Positions 8,893 through 17,067 of a stretch of 47,261 nucleotides of DNA are shown piece by piece. Both the position numbers and the translations under genes were made by a program. Under the pieces are notes generated by a model. That model was not told where the DNA came from. It ran no database searches and saw only the letters and a program-made list of their open reading frames with translations. Where the stretch lies: the NCBI GenBank assembly GCA_028714315.1, contig JAQTMN010000016.1, positions 1 to 47,261 on the forward strand, read 5' to 3'. Source of the DNA: Sulfuricella sp. (lineage in GTDB: Bacteria > Pseudomonadota > Gammaproteobacteria > Burkholderiales > Sulfuricellaceae). The number at the start of each line of letters is the position of its first letter. The first letter of the stretch is position 1.

Positions 8893-9171
8893 CTATTTTT
8901 TCACAGGGTCTTCGTCAAGCTCGCGCCCCTTCATGCCCACAACGTGGCCGCGCTCGTAAAAATCCACGCCGTAAATGTAGAACTGCTGCAAGAAGGTGCC
9001 GATGCTGGTGACGTAGCCGATGTCGCCCTTTTTCACCAGCACGTCGCCGATTTCCCTGCCGGGGAATGTGCCGTCGTTGCGCACGTTCATGCGCGAGCGC
9101 ACTTTCTGGCCGTAGTCGAACCGCGGCGGGGCGTCGAGTTCGACCACGTCGCTGTCGCGGCTGATCTTCAT
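8893..9171 (-). CDS. nifZ: Nitrogen fixation protein NifZ
   Basis: A 92-residue NifZ. NifZ acts in stepwise maturation of the second P-cluster of the MoFe protein in Azotobacter, together with NifH. The signature is PPRFDYGQKVRSRMNVRNDGTFPG followed by GDVLVKKGDIGYVTSIGTFLQQFYIYGVDF, the core of the family. The ATG at 9171 overlaps the stop of the IscA-like gene by 4 bp and was preferred over an in-frame upstream start at 9225, which would run far into that gene. The charged tail ends GRELDEDPVKK. Upstream neighbours show it is part of the nifB transcription unit. Confidence 0.93.
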   Translation of the reverse strand: MKISRDSDVVELDAPPRFDYGQKVRSRMNVRNDGTFPGREIGDVLVKKGDIGYVTSIGTFLQQFYIYGVDFYERGHVVGMKGRELDEDPVKK

Positions 9172-9533
9172 GCCGGCGTGCGCACCAGGCTCACGACGTT
9201 CGCCGCGGCGGCGGAACTGCTGCACGCGCCGCTGCAGCTTTGCGCCAGGTTGGGATTGACGAATACCAGCCGGGTCTGGGTCGGGCTATCCTCGAAGCCG
9301 ATGGTGGCGCCATCCAAGAGCGGCACCGATTCGGCCGAGACGAAGAGGCTGAGGTCGTTGTGCATGACCACGACGTCGCCCGGCAGCGGCGCCTTTTCCA
9401 CGGAAAATTCGTAGCTCATGCCGGAACAGCCGCCCGGCGTGACCACCAGCCGGAAACCCGACCCGGCGGCGCCGTTGAAGCGGATCATGCGGCGGATGAA
9501 GTTTTCCGCCGGCAGGGAGATGGCTAGTTTCAT
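9168..9533 (-). CDS. HesB/IscA-like Fe-S protein of the nif operon
   Basis: A 121-residue A-type Fe-S carrier/assembly protein. The domain runs from MKLAISLPAENFIRRMI through GSGFRLVVTPGGCSGMSYEFSV to the end. The three conserved cysteines are seen as the GGCSG cysteine and, near the C-terminus, the CSGAC pair (SCSGACSSS). Such nif-linked IscA-like proteins are thought to assist cluster delivery to nitrogenase. The C-terminal extension rich in Ser and Ala after the CSGAC motif is longer than in housekeeping IscA. The gene lies 11 bp after the ferredoxin gene and overlaps nifZ by 4 bp. Confidence 0.9.
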   Translation of the reverse strand: MKLAISLPAENFIRRMIRFNGAAGSGFRLVVTPGGCSGMSYEFSVEKAPLPGDVVVMHNDLSLFVSAESVPLLDGATIGFEDSPTQTRLVFVNPNLAQSCSGACSSSAAAANVVSLVRTPA

Positions 9534-9544
9534 GATGGGACTCC

Positions 9545-9763
9545 TCAGGCCACGTAGCGCGGCAGTTTCTCGTCGATGACGATGCAATCGGGGATCGGGC
9601 AGACCGCGATGCATTGCGGTTCGTCGAAATAGCCGATGCACTCGGAACACAGGGCAGCGTCGATCCTGAACATGCTTTTCTTCTCGTTGATGGCGTCGTT
9701 CGGGCATTCGGTCTCGCAGGCCGCGCAGTTGGTGCATTCTTCGGAAACGATTTTGTAAGGCAT
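9545..9763 (-). CDS. fdxN: 2[4Fe-4S] ferredoxin, FdxN/nifB-associated type
   Basis: A 72-residue bacterial ferredoxin. The first cluster motif is CTNCAACETECP (C-x2-C-x2-C-x3-CP). The second is spread over CSECIGYFDEPQCIAVCP (C-x2-C-x8-C-x3-CP), the longer insert typical of nif-linked ferredoxins of the FdxN/VnfY-neighbour type. It probably carries electrons for NifB radical-SAM chemistry or to nitrogenase. GGAGATCACC gives a strong ribosome-binding site. The gene follows nifB in the usual diazotroph order but is separated from it by the M1 repeat. Confidence 0.92.
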   Translation of the reverse strand: MPYKIVSEECTNCAACETECPNDAINEKKSMFRIDAALCSECIGYFDEPQCIAVCPIPDCIVIDEKLPRYVA

Positions 9764-9810
9764 GGTGATCTCCTTTAGGTAACAAAAAAATTAACCGCTA
9801 AAAAAATCGC

Positions 9811-10035
9811 AACCACTCAGGTCGGTTTTCTCCCTTCTCCCGCAGGCGGGAGAAGGGCCGGGGATGAGGGCGTTGGCATCACTGCAAGCGTTGCCAAAAC
9901 GCAAGGTCCCTCACCCCAACCCCTCTCCCTGCACCCGCAAGGAGTGTCCCCGCCGAGAGCGGCGGCAAAGCCGCTCGCTCTGGCGAGACGGGAGAGGGGC
10001 TCACGCCGCATATTCACGAATATCTGAGTAATTAC
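9811..10035. repeat. MITE-like repeat M1, copy 2, between nifB and the ferredoxin gene
   Basis: A 225-bp copy in inverted orientation relative to 5541-5774, with the same ACTCAGGT/CTGAGTA termini and the same internal hairpins. A P1 segment of 59 bp (9931-9989) splits the CCCCTCTCCC/GGGAGAGGGG palindrome at its centre. It is located 9 bp from the nifB stop codon, inside the nifB operon. The P1 segment here is almost identical to the one at 11734-11792 and more diverged from the one in copy 1. Confidence 0.82.
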
Positions 10036-10043
10036 AAAAAATC

Positions 10044-11522
10044 CTACGCAGCCGTCGCCGCGACGGGCTGATCCTTTTCCAGCCGCTGCCTGAACCAGGC
10101 GATCAGGGACGATTCGATGTATTCATGGGCGTAAGCGTCCACCACTTCGATTCCCGCCGCAGCCAGATCCTTGCGCGGACACAGGCCGATCTTGGAAACG
10201 AACACCGCGGCGCAATCCTTGATCACGGCGGTCACGTCCTCCAGGATTTCTTCCTCGCCCCAGCCGCCCTGGCAGTAATGCTCCACCTTGCGATGGCCGA
10301 CGAACTTGGCCCCGGCACCGGAAAGCTCGTAAATCTGGAACTCGCCGGCGTGGCCGAAATGCTCGTTGATACGGCTGCCGCCCTTGGTGGTGACAGCCAC
10401 CAGCACTTTGTCTTCACCAGCCTGCCCGGCCATCGCTGCCAGTTCGGACGCGCGCGCCGTGTCCTGGTCGCGCCGCTCGCGTTCGACGTAAGCGCGGTAG
10501 GCCTGGCGCGGCTGCGGATCGTAGGCCACGTCCATCGCCGCGATCTTGTCCGTGGTGAATTCGGCGCCGCGATCTTCGCCCAGCAGGCCGACCGCATCGG
10601 CGCGGCATTGGCGGCAATGGCGCATCAGGTTCATGCCGCCCTCGCAGCTGTCCTGCAATACCTTCAGCTCCTGCGGCGTCGGGCCGCGCTGGCCGGTCAG
10701 GCCGTAATGGGTGCCGTGGGCCGGGTCGGAAATCAGCGGCATGATGTTGTGGAGAAAGGCGCCGCGCGACTTCACCGCCTTGTTCACTTCCGCCAGGTGC
10801 TGGTCGTTGACGCCGGGGATCATCACCGAATTCACCTTGACCAGGATGCCCTTCGCCGTCAGCATCTCGAGCCCCAGCATCTGGCGCTCGGTGAGGATTT
10901 TGGCGGCGTCGCGCCCGGTCCAGCGCTTGTGGTTGTAGAAGATCCACGGGTAAATCCGCTCGCCCACCTCGGGATCGAGCATATTTATGGTGATGGTGAC
11001 ATGATCGACGTTGAGGTCGGCTATGGCCTGCACGTGATCGGGCAGCGCCAGCCCGTTGGTGGACAGGCACAGCTTGATGTCCGGCGCGGCCTGCTGGATC
11101 AGGTTGAAAGTGTGGAAAGTCTTTTGCGGATTGGCCAGCGCGTCGCCCGGCCCAGCGATGCCGACCACCGAAAGCTGGGGAATCTCGGCCGCCACCGCCA
11201 GCACCTTCTTCGCCGCCATCTCGGGCGTGAGCTTCTCGCTCACCACGCCGGGCCGGCTCTCGTTGGCGCAGTCGTACTTGCGGTTGCAGTAGTTGCACTG
11301 GATGTTGCAGGCCGGCGCCACCGCGATGTGCATGCGCGCGAAGTGGTGATGCGCCTGTTCGCTGTAGCAGGGATGGTCCTTGACCTTGGCCCACACCTCT
11401 GGCGACATGTCGCTCGGCGCGGCGGAAGAGCCGCAGCTGGACTTGCCGGAACCGCCCTTCGCGCCGCAGCCCGAAGTCTGGGCCGCCTGGGGGGCAAATA
11501 TGGGAATGACTTTTGGTGGCAT
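10044..11522 (-). CDS. nifB: FeMo-cofactor biosynthesis radical SAM protein NifB
   Basis: A 492-residue NifB, which fuses [4Fe-4S] units, inserts the central carbide from SAM and delivers NifB-co, the core of FeMo-cofactor. The radical SAM motif CNIQCNYC has cysteines at 72, 76 and 79. A Cys-rich N-terminal segment, the AGPGDALANP segment after the first strand of the barrel, and CRQCRADAVGLLGED for auxiliary clusters follow. The last ~120 residues are a NifX/NafY-like domain (LVAVTTKGGSRINEHFGHAGEFQIYE), as in proteobacterial NifB. It is the first gene of a minus-strand operon and has a sigma-54 promoter 34 bp before the ATG. Confidence 0.97.
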   Translation of the reverse strand: MPPKVIPIFAPQAAQTSGCGAKGGSGKSSCGSSAAPSDMSPEVWAKVKDHPCYSEQAHHHFARMHIAVAPACNIQCNYCNRKYDCANESRPGVVSEKLTPEMAAKKVLAVAAEIPQLSVVGIAGPGDALANPQKTFHTFNLIQQAAPDIKLCLSTNGLALPDHVQAIADLNVDHVTITINMLDPEVGERIYPWIFYNHKRWTGRDAAKILTERQMLGLEMLTAKGILVKVNSVMIPGVNDQHLAEVNKAVKSRGAFLHNIMPLISDPAHGTHYGLTGQRGPTPQELKVLQDSCEGGMNLMRHCRQCRADAVGLLGEDRGAEFTTDKIAAMDVAYDPQPRQAYRAYVERERRDQDTARASELAAMAGQAGEDKVLVAVTTKGGSRINEHFGHAGEFQIYELSGAGAKFVGHRKVEHYCQGGWGEEEILEDVTAVIKDCAAVFVSKIGLCPRKDLAAAGIEVVDAYAHEYIESSLIAWFRQRLEKDQPVAATAA

Positions 11523-11555
11523 CGCGTGGCTCCTTGTTGGCTTTGCCTGACTTTC

Positions 11556-11571
11556 TGCAACAAGCGTGCCA
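11556..11571 (-). promoter_or_regulatory. Sigma-54 (-24/-12) promoter of nifB
   Basis: On the minus strand the sequence reads TGGCACGCTTGTTGCA, a full match to the RpoN consensus TGGCAC(G/A)-N4-TTGC(A/T) with GG and GC 10 bp apart. It ends 34 bp before the nifB start codon, the expected spacing for a nif promoter. Confidence 0.93.
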
Positions 11572-11629
11572 CGCGGCGGTTTTGGGCTATATATTCATCA
11601 AAACATCAAGTTACGGAACATATTGAGGT

Positions 11630-11645
11630 TGTCTCGAATACGACA
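11630..11645. promoter_or_regulatory. NifA upstream activator site of nifB
   Basis: TGT-CTCGAATACG-ACA matches the NifA site consensus TGT-N10-ACA. It lies about 58 bp upstream of the -24 element on the minus strand, within the normal range for an enhancer site acting by DNA looping. Confidence 0.85.
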
Positions 11646-11707
11646 AAAGAGAGGTGGAGGGTGGGGAATGCGACACGGTCAAAGCCGACAACCTGTCCGG
11701 AACCATG

Positions 11708-11835
11708 CCACCCCTCTCCCCTAACCCTCTCCTGCACCCGCAAGGAGTGTCCCCGCCGAGAGCGGCGGCAAAGCCGCTCGCTCTGGCGAGACGGGCGAAG
11801 GGGACGAGGTCTCGCTTCGCGAGTTTCACGTTAAA
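11708..11835. repeat. Repeat remnant with nested P1 element, between nifB promoter and deacetylase gene
   Basis: CCCCTCTCCC-type sequence on the left and a decayed GGGCGAAGGGG arm on the right enclose a 59-bp P1 segment (11734-11792), almost identical to that in the 9.8-10.0 kb M1 copy. The right flank ends GCGAGTTTCACGTTAA, a terminus also found at 27571-27585 and, in part, at 45240-45250. No gene is seen in 11646-11865. Confidence 0.7.
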
Positions 11836-11865
11836 TGAGCGGTGCATCCGCGCGGGAATGACGAG

Positions 11866-12789
11866 TCACAATCCGCTCAATACCTTGATGTGTGCCGCCA
11901 CGCTGCGGCCCAGCGCGTGCAGTTCGTAGCCGCCTTCCAGCGCCGACACGATCCGGCCCTGGGCGTGGCGCTCGGCGACCTCTTTGATCTGCTGGGTCAC
12001 CCAGGCGTAATCGGCTTCCTTCAGCTTGAACATCGCCATGTCGTCCTCCCAGTGGGCGTCGAAGCCGGCGGAGACAAACACCATCTCGGGCCGGAAGCGC
12101 TCCAGCGCGGGCAGCCAGTTTTCGCTCACGGCCTTACGGAACGCTTCGCCGTCGGTGCCCGCCGGCAGCGGCACGTTGACGATGTGGTCGTTGCCGGTGT
12201 CGGCGCAGCAGTGGGGGTAGAACGGGTGCTGGAAAGTCGAGCAGAGCATGACGCGCGGGTCGTCGTGGAAGATTTCCTCGGTGCCGTTGCCGTGGTGCAC
12301 GTCGAAATCCGCGATGGCGACGCGCCGAAGGCCGTATTGCTCGATGGCGTGCGCCACGCCGACGGCGACGTTGTTGAAGATGCAAAACCCCATGGCGCGG
12401 GCGGATTCGGCGTGGTGACCGGGCGGGCGAATGGCGCAGAAGGCGTTCTCCACCTTGCGCGCCATCACCAGGTCGGTCGCCAGCACCACGGCGCCGGCGG
12501 CGCGCAGGGCCGCGTTCAGCGTGTGGGGGTTCATCGCCGTGTCCGGGTCGAGGTAGGCCAGCCCTTCGGCCGGGGAGGCGGCGCGCACCGATTCGATGTA
12601 CTGCGGCGCATGTACCCGCGCCAGTTGCTCGAAGGTGGCAAGCGGCGCATCATAGTGCTGAAGAAAAGGCAGCAGACCGGCGGCGATCAACTGGTCGTCG
12701 ATGGCCTGGAGCCGCGCCGGACATTCCGGATGCAGCGGCCCCATGTCGTGCTTGAGGCAGTCGGGATGGTTGATATAAGCCGTATGCAC
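11866..12789 (-). CDS. Histone deacetylase family protein (AcuC/acetylpolyamine-type)
   Basis: About 307 residues of the class II-like deacetylase superfamily, zinc enzymes that remove acetyl groups from lysines or polyamines. Seen are the active-site pair in IRPPGHHAESARAMGFCIFNN, zinc ligands in DFDVHHGNGTEE and FDAHWEDDM, and the EGGYEL loop with the catalytic Tyr. The GTG at 12789 (VHTAYINHPDC) was chosen because it has AAAAGGATGCGAC as ribosome-binding site and matches the family start; an ATG at 12825 would add 12 unmatched residues. It is divergent from a Pat-type acetyltransferase gene, which suggests a writer/eraser pair. Confidence 0.9.
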   Translation of the reverse strand: MHTAYINHPDCLKHDMGPLHPECPARLQAIDDQLIAAGLLPFLQHYDAPLATFEQLARVHAPQYIESVRAASPAEGLAYLDPDTAMNPHTLNAALRAAGAVVLATDLVMARKVENAFCAIRPPGHHAESARAMGFCIFNNVAVGVAHAIEQYGLRRVAIADFDVHHGNGTEEIFHDDPRVMLCSTFQHPFYPHCCADTGNDHIVNVPLPAGTDGEAFRKAVSENWLPALERFRPEMVFVSAGFDAHWEDDMAMFKLKEADYAWVTQQIKEVAERHAQGRIVSALEGGYELHALGRSVAAHIKVLSGL

Positions 12790-12910
12790 GTCGCATCCTT
12801 TTGGATAGTCATCTATAATACACAAGAGAGAAGCCGCATTCCCGGCCCCGTCATCCGGCTGTAATCATACAACACTATAATTACCCCTAAACACCTCAAG
12901 AGAGCAAGCC

Positions 12911-15589
12911 ATGGGACAGCATTACCTCAGCACCCTTTTCTCCCCCAAATCCGTCGCCGTGATCGGCGCCAGCGACCGCGCCGACTCGGTCGGGGCCATC
13001 GTGTTCAAGAACATGCTGGAGAGCGGTTTCAAGGGCGCGCTCTACCCGGTCAACCCGACCCACAAGGAAGTGCAGAACCAGCGCGCCTACGCCTCGATGG
13101 AAGAGATCGGCAAGCCGGTGGAGCTGGCGGTGATCTGCACCAAGGCCGAAACCGTGCCCGACATCATCGAAGCCTGCGGCAAGCACGGCGTGCGCGCGGC
13201 GGTGGTGCTGTCCGCCGGCTTCAGCGAAGTAGGCGCCCACGGCGCAACGATCGAACGCACCATGCTGGCCAACGCCAAGACCTACGGCGTGCGCATCATC
13301 GGCCCCAACTGCCTGGGCATCATGCGTACCAGCCTCGGCCTCAACGCCACGTTTTTCAAGGGCAGCGTCAAGCCCGGCAAGCTCGCGCTGGTGTCGCAAT
13401 CCGGCGCGCTTTGCACCGCCATCCTCGACTGGGCGCCGGCCAACGACATCGGTTTTTCCAGCGTGGTATCGATGGGCACTTCCGCCGACGTGGATTTCGG
13501 CGAAATCCTCGACTACCTCGCCAACGACCCGCAGACCGAAAGCATCCTGATCTACGTCGAAGGCATCCACAAGGCGCGCGGCTTCATGAGCGCGTTGCGC
13601 GCCGCCGCGCGGATCAAGCCGGTGTTCGTGGTCAAGGTCGGCCGCCACGCCGCCGGCTCCAAGGCGGTGATGTCGCATACCGGCGCGCTGGTCGGCTCCG
13701 ACGACGTGTTCGACGCCGCCCTGCGCCGCGCCGGCGTGGTGCGCGTGATGTCCATCGGCCAGCTGTTTTCGGCCGCCAAGGCGCTCGCCTCGCCGCACCG
13801 CTCCAGCGGCAACCGCCTGGCGATCATCACCAACGGCGGCGGCCCCGGCGTGATGGCCATCGACCACGCGGTCGATCTGGGCGTGAGCGTCGCCAGCCTG
13901 TCCGAACAGACCATCGAAGCCCTCAACAAGGTGCTGCCCGCCACCTGGTCGCACAACAATCCGGTGGACATCATCGGCGACGCCACGCCGGAGCGCTACC
14001 GCGACGCCGTCACCCTGTGCATGGAAGATCCCGGCGTGGACGGCGCGCTGGTGATCCTCACCCCGCAGGCCATGACCAACCCCCTCGAAGTGGCGAATTC
14101 CCTGATCGAAATCGCCGGCCACTGCAACAAGCCGCTTTTGACCTGCTGGATGGGCGACATCCAGATCGCCGAAGGGCGGGCGGCGTTCGCCCGCGCCAGC
14201 ATTCCGTCATTCCGCACGCCCGAGGCGGCGGTCGAGGCCTTCTCCTACATCACCGCCTTCTACCGCAACCAGCGCCTCCTGGCGCAGACGCCGGGGCCGC
14301 GCTCGCACCGCGACGAACCGGACGTGGAAGGCGCACGCATGCTGATCGAAACGGTGCTGGCGGAACGGCGCAAGGTGCTGTCGGAAATGGAATCGAAGGC
14401 GCTGCTGGCGGCCTTCCGCATCCCGGTGGCGAGCACCGTGGTGGCCCGCTCCCCCGGTGAAGCGCTGCTGCTCGCCCAGCAGCTCGGCTTCCCGGTGGCG
14501 ATGAAGATCAACTCGCCCGACATCACCCACAAATCCGACGCCGGCGGCGTCAAGCTCAACCTGATGAACGCCCCCGCGGTGCGCGCCGCCTACAACGAAA
14601 TCATCAGCGAAGTGAGGAAGAACCGCCCCAACGCCCACATCGACGGCATCGCCATCCAGCCGATGGTGGTCAAGCCCAACGGCCGCGAGCTGATGGTGGG
14701 CGTCACCTCCGACCCGGTGTTCGGCCCGGTGATCACCTTCGGCGCCGGCGGCACCGCGGTGGAAGTGCTCGGCGACCGCGCCGTCGCCCTGCCGCCGCTG
14801 AACGGATTCCTGGTGCGCGAACTCATCGCCGGCACGCGCATCTCCAAGCTGCTCGGCGCCTTCCGCCACATGCCGCCGATCCAGATGGAAGCGCTGGAAA
14901 GCCTGCTGCTGCGGGTTTCCGAAATGGTGTGCGAACTGCCCTGGCTTCGGGAAATGGACATCAACCCGCTGATCGTCGACGAGAACGGCGCGCTGGCCGC
15001 CGACGCGCGCGTGATGGTGGATTTCGCACCGATCTCCGGCGACCGCTACGCCCACATGGCGATCTACCCCTACCCCGCCCACCTCGTCACCGAATGGCAG
15101 CTGCCCGACGGCACCGAAATCACCATCCGCCCGATCCGGCCTGAAGACGCGGAGATCGAACAGGAATTCGTGCGCAACCTGTCCGAGGAAGCCAAGTATT
15201 TCCGCTTCATGAACACCATGCAGGAACTGTCGCAGACCATGGTGGTGCGCTTCACCCAGATCGACTACGACCGGGAAATGGCGCTGATCGCCATCACCGA
15301 AAAGGACGGCAAGGACGAGGAAGTGGGCGTCTGCCGCTACGCCACCAACCCCGACGGCGATTCCTGCGAATTCGCCTTGGTGGTGAGCGACCAGTGGCAG
15401 CACAAGGCGATCGGCCACAAACTGATGGCCGCCCTGATGGACGCCGCCCGCGACAAGGGCCTGAAAATCATGGAAGGCGAAGTGCTCGGCACCAACCACG
15501 ACATGCTCCGGCTGGTCACGACCCTCGGCTTCACCATCGTCACCAGTGATGAAGATCCGGCGGTTAAGAGGGTGTATAGGGCGTTGTAG
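12911..15589 (+). CDS. Pat-type protein lysine acetyltransferase (acyl-CoA synthetase-like domain plus GNAT)
   Basis: An 892-residue protein with the architecture of Pat/PatZ (YfiQ). An NDP-forming acyl-CoA synthetase-like region comes first: CoA-binding SVAVIGASDRADSVG at ~15-30, succinyl-CoA ligase-like SHTGALVGSDDVF at ~255-268, and an ATP-grasp part with SPDITHKSDAGGVKLN at ~535-550. A C-terminal GNAT domain follows (from ~735, ITIRPIRPEDAE, with SDQWQHKAIGHKLMAALM as acetyl-CoA loop). The GNAT loop has Q-x-x-A-I-G rather than a perfect R/Q-x-x-G-x-G/A. Pat enzymes inactivate acetyl-CoA synthetase; acs lies at 28.4-30.3 kb. The promoter region, with a TATAAT near 12873, is shared with the divergent deacetylase gene. 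Confidence 0.93.
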   Translation: MGQHYLSTLFSPKSVAVIGASDRADSVGAIVFKNMLESGFKGALYPVNPTHKEVQNQRAYASMEEIGKPVELAVICTKAETVPDIIEACGKHGVRAAVVLSAGFSEVGAHGATIERTMLANAKTYGVRIIGPNCLGIMRTSLGLNATFFKGSVKPGKLALVSQSGALCTAILDWAPANDIGFSSVVSMGTSADVDFGEILDYLANDPQTESILIYVEGIHKARGFMSALRAAARIKPVFVVKVGRHAAGSKAVMSHTGALVGSDDVFDAALRRAGVVRVMSIGQLFSAAKALASPHRSSGNRLAIITNGGGPGVMAIDHAVDLGVSVASLSEQTIEALNKVLPATWSHNNPVDIIGDATPERYRDAVTLCMEDPGVDGALVILTPQAMTNPLEVANSLIEIAGHCNKPLLTCWMGDIQIAEGRAAFARASIPSFRTPEAAVEAFSYITAFYRNQRLLAQTPGPRSHRDEPDVEGARMLIETVLAERRKVLSEMESKALLAAFRIPVASTVVARSPGEALLLAQQLGFPVAMKINSPDITHKSDAGGVKLNLMNAPAVRAAYNEIISEVRKNRPNAHIDGIAIQPMVVKPNGRELMVGVTSDPVFGPVITFGAGGTAVEVLGDRAVALPPLNGFLVRELIAGTRISKLLGAFRHMPPIQMEALESLLLRVSEMVCELPWLREMDINPLIVDENGALAADARVMVDFAPISGDRYAHMAIYPYPAHLVTEWQLPDGTEITIRPIRPEDAEIEQEFVRNLSEEAKYFRFMNTMQELSQTMVVRFTQIDYDREMALIAITEKDGKDEEVGVCRYATNPDGDSCEFALVVSDQWQHKAIGHKLMAALMDAARDKGLKIMEGEVLGTNHDMLRLVTTLGFTIVTSDEDPAVKRVYRAL

Positions 15590-15659
15590 GCTGCACACCC
15601 CTTAGAAAAGGTTGATTCCAAAGGCTAAACTGAAATTTGACAAACAACATTAACTGGAG

Positions 15660-16166
15660 TTAATCAGCCTTGGATTCTCCGACTCTCAGATCGAGATCCT
15701 GTTGGCGCGCGGATGCGGGGAGGGGCAAGTCGTCAGTCTTTATGACGTTAAGATTTGCCCGCCTCCCATAATGGGCAATATCACCGTCATCTGAATATAC
15801 AGTTGTTGCGTCATGCGCAGCTGCAATCACCACTATTTGCCAATCGAACTTAAACTTAGTTCTAGATATTTTGCGCTTGCTACCTGCATCTAACGCCTCC
15901 TCGAGCAACAACGCGCATTCCATCGCCGCTCTCGAATCGAATGAAGTAATTTGGAAGACGGATTTTCCAGAAAGCTTTTGGTGTATTGCCTCGCGCGCCC
16001 GACCAGCCCGTATCATCAACTCGGTAAGCGCCGGAGTAGGGATCAGTATTTTGGTGCGCTTTTTTTGAAGCTCTGCAACTAGATTATCAAGCCTTGCTCG
16101 ACGATCACCTTTAAGACCCGGATTAAATAGGTCAATCAACACAGAAGCATCAAAAGCGACCGCCAT
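15660..16166 (-). CDS. PIN domain protein of a low-GC two-gene island
   Basis: A 168-residue protein with a PIN-like (metal-dependent ribonuclease) fold. The N-terminal VAFDASVLIDLF carries the first acidic residue, PTPALTELMIRAGRA the second region, WQIVVIAAAHDATTVYSDDGDIAHY the last acidic cluster. It is longer than typical VapC toxins (~130 residues). The ATG at 16166 overlaps the stop of the upstream unknown gene by 1 nt, so they are coupled. The region is clearly richer in A/T than its neighbours, pointing to recent transfer. The partner is much larger than usual VapB antitoxins, so this may not be an ordinary toxin-antitoxin pair. Confidence 0.82.
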   Translation of the reverse strand: MAVAFDASVLIDLFNPGLKGDRRARLDNLVAELQKKRTKILIPTPALTELMIRAGRAREAIHQKLSGKSVFQITSFDSRAAMECALLLEEALDAGSKRKISRTKFKFDWQIVVIAAAHDATTVYSDDGDIAHYGRRANLNVIKTDDLPLPASARQQDLDLRVGESKAD

Positions 16167-16897
16167 CAATCCCCCCTCAATTTTCGAAGTTCAGCTTGTG
16201 GATCGTCCATCTCGTTCCACCGGTTTCCCTCAACTTGGCGCAATTCGTTGATGATTTGGTCAAGCGGGGCAACATCTAAAACTTCAAAACTTTTTATATC
16301 AAATTTCTCAAGTTCCCATTTACGCTCAGGCGTGCGGCACCACTGCCCAGTGCCGACGACGCGCAACGGCCGATCAAAAAGATGCGCCGCCAATTGACGA
16401 GCAAGATCGCGACTCGCTTGACACTTGTAAATTATTTTATTTTCACCTTCAACCCACACGGGAACCGAGTCGTCTTTGCCTCCGACACGGATGATAATTC
16501 CATCTAGATCCCCCTGCTCATGTACAACAACTTCTTCCGCAAGTGGAGTTTTTCTACCTGGAAAGTCAACAACAACCCCGCCGCGCTTTAATTTCAGAGT
16601 AGCCGAAGCGTTGTCATCTCGCAGCATACGATTTATTTCCTGATGAACTCGCTCCAATTCTGGTGGCGCATCGGGTCTACCGACAAGGTGAAGTCGAGCA
16701 GCGACTTTGGGCGCCGTTTCGTTGTCTACGGCAATTTCAGGGATAGCACTACCCTTGCGCACTTTTAAAAAATGAACATATTCTTTATAACCAAACATCG
16801 TCGATAATTTTGCCAAATATTCGGCGAGACGAGCCATTGGGAGCGTTTTTGGACTCCAAGCATCAATGCGAAAGTCGTAGTGAGTCAATTCATCCAT
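16166..16897 (-). CDS. Unknown protein paired with a PIN nuclease
   Basis: A 243-residue protein that I do not recognise as a named family. It is soluble and has no signal peptide. The N-terminal part (MDELTHYDFRIDAWSPKTLP, a helical MARLAEYLAKLSTMFGY) is followed by a stretch of beta-rich sequence. The C-terminal half (GIIIRVGGKDDSVPVWVEGE, then IYKCQASRDLARQLAAHLF, then LRVVGTGQWCR) could be an OB- or RNA-binding-like fold; this is a guess from pattern only. It is translationally coupled to the PIN gene and shares its low GC. An immunity, adaptor or guide-binding role for the nuclease is possible. Confidence 0.75.
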   Translation of the reverse strand: MDELTHYDFRIDAWSPKTLPMARLAEYLAKLSTMFGYKEYVHFLKVRKGSAIPEIAVDNETAPKVAARLHLVGRPDAPPELERVHQEINRMLRDDNASATLKLKRGGVVVDFPGRKTPLAEEVVVHEQGDLDGIIIRVGGKDDSVPVWVEGENKIIYKCQASRDLARQLAAHLFDRPLRVVGTGQWCRTPERKWELEKFDIKSFEVLDVAPLDQIINELRQVEGNRWNEMDDPQAELRKLRGD

Positions 16898-17067
16898 GCC
16901 GCTTCACTAAACAATGATGACAAAAAATACCCAGTCGGGCATTGTCCTTGAATAAAATACCGAACGTCAATAGGCATAGAAAAAGCGTTCAGAATATGGA
17001 AATCACTAATAACCCGAGTTACTCAGTATATGCTCGAACCATAATAAATGGCGATATTTGGAACAAC

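Noticed and set aside
10125..11834. Long plus-strand open frame (569 codons) opposite nifB
   Set aside because: It mirrors nifB codon structure in a high-GC gene, has His/Ala/Arg/Gly-rich composition and no domain; it is an antisense shadow.
16942..17067. N-terminal extension of the two-domain kinase
   Set aside because: The sequence is A/T rich, unlike the rest of the gene, and the family start is at 17068.
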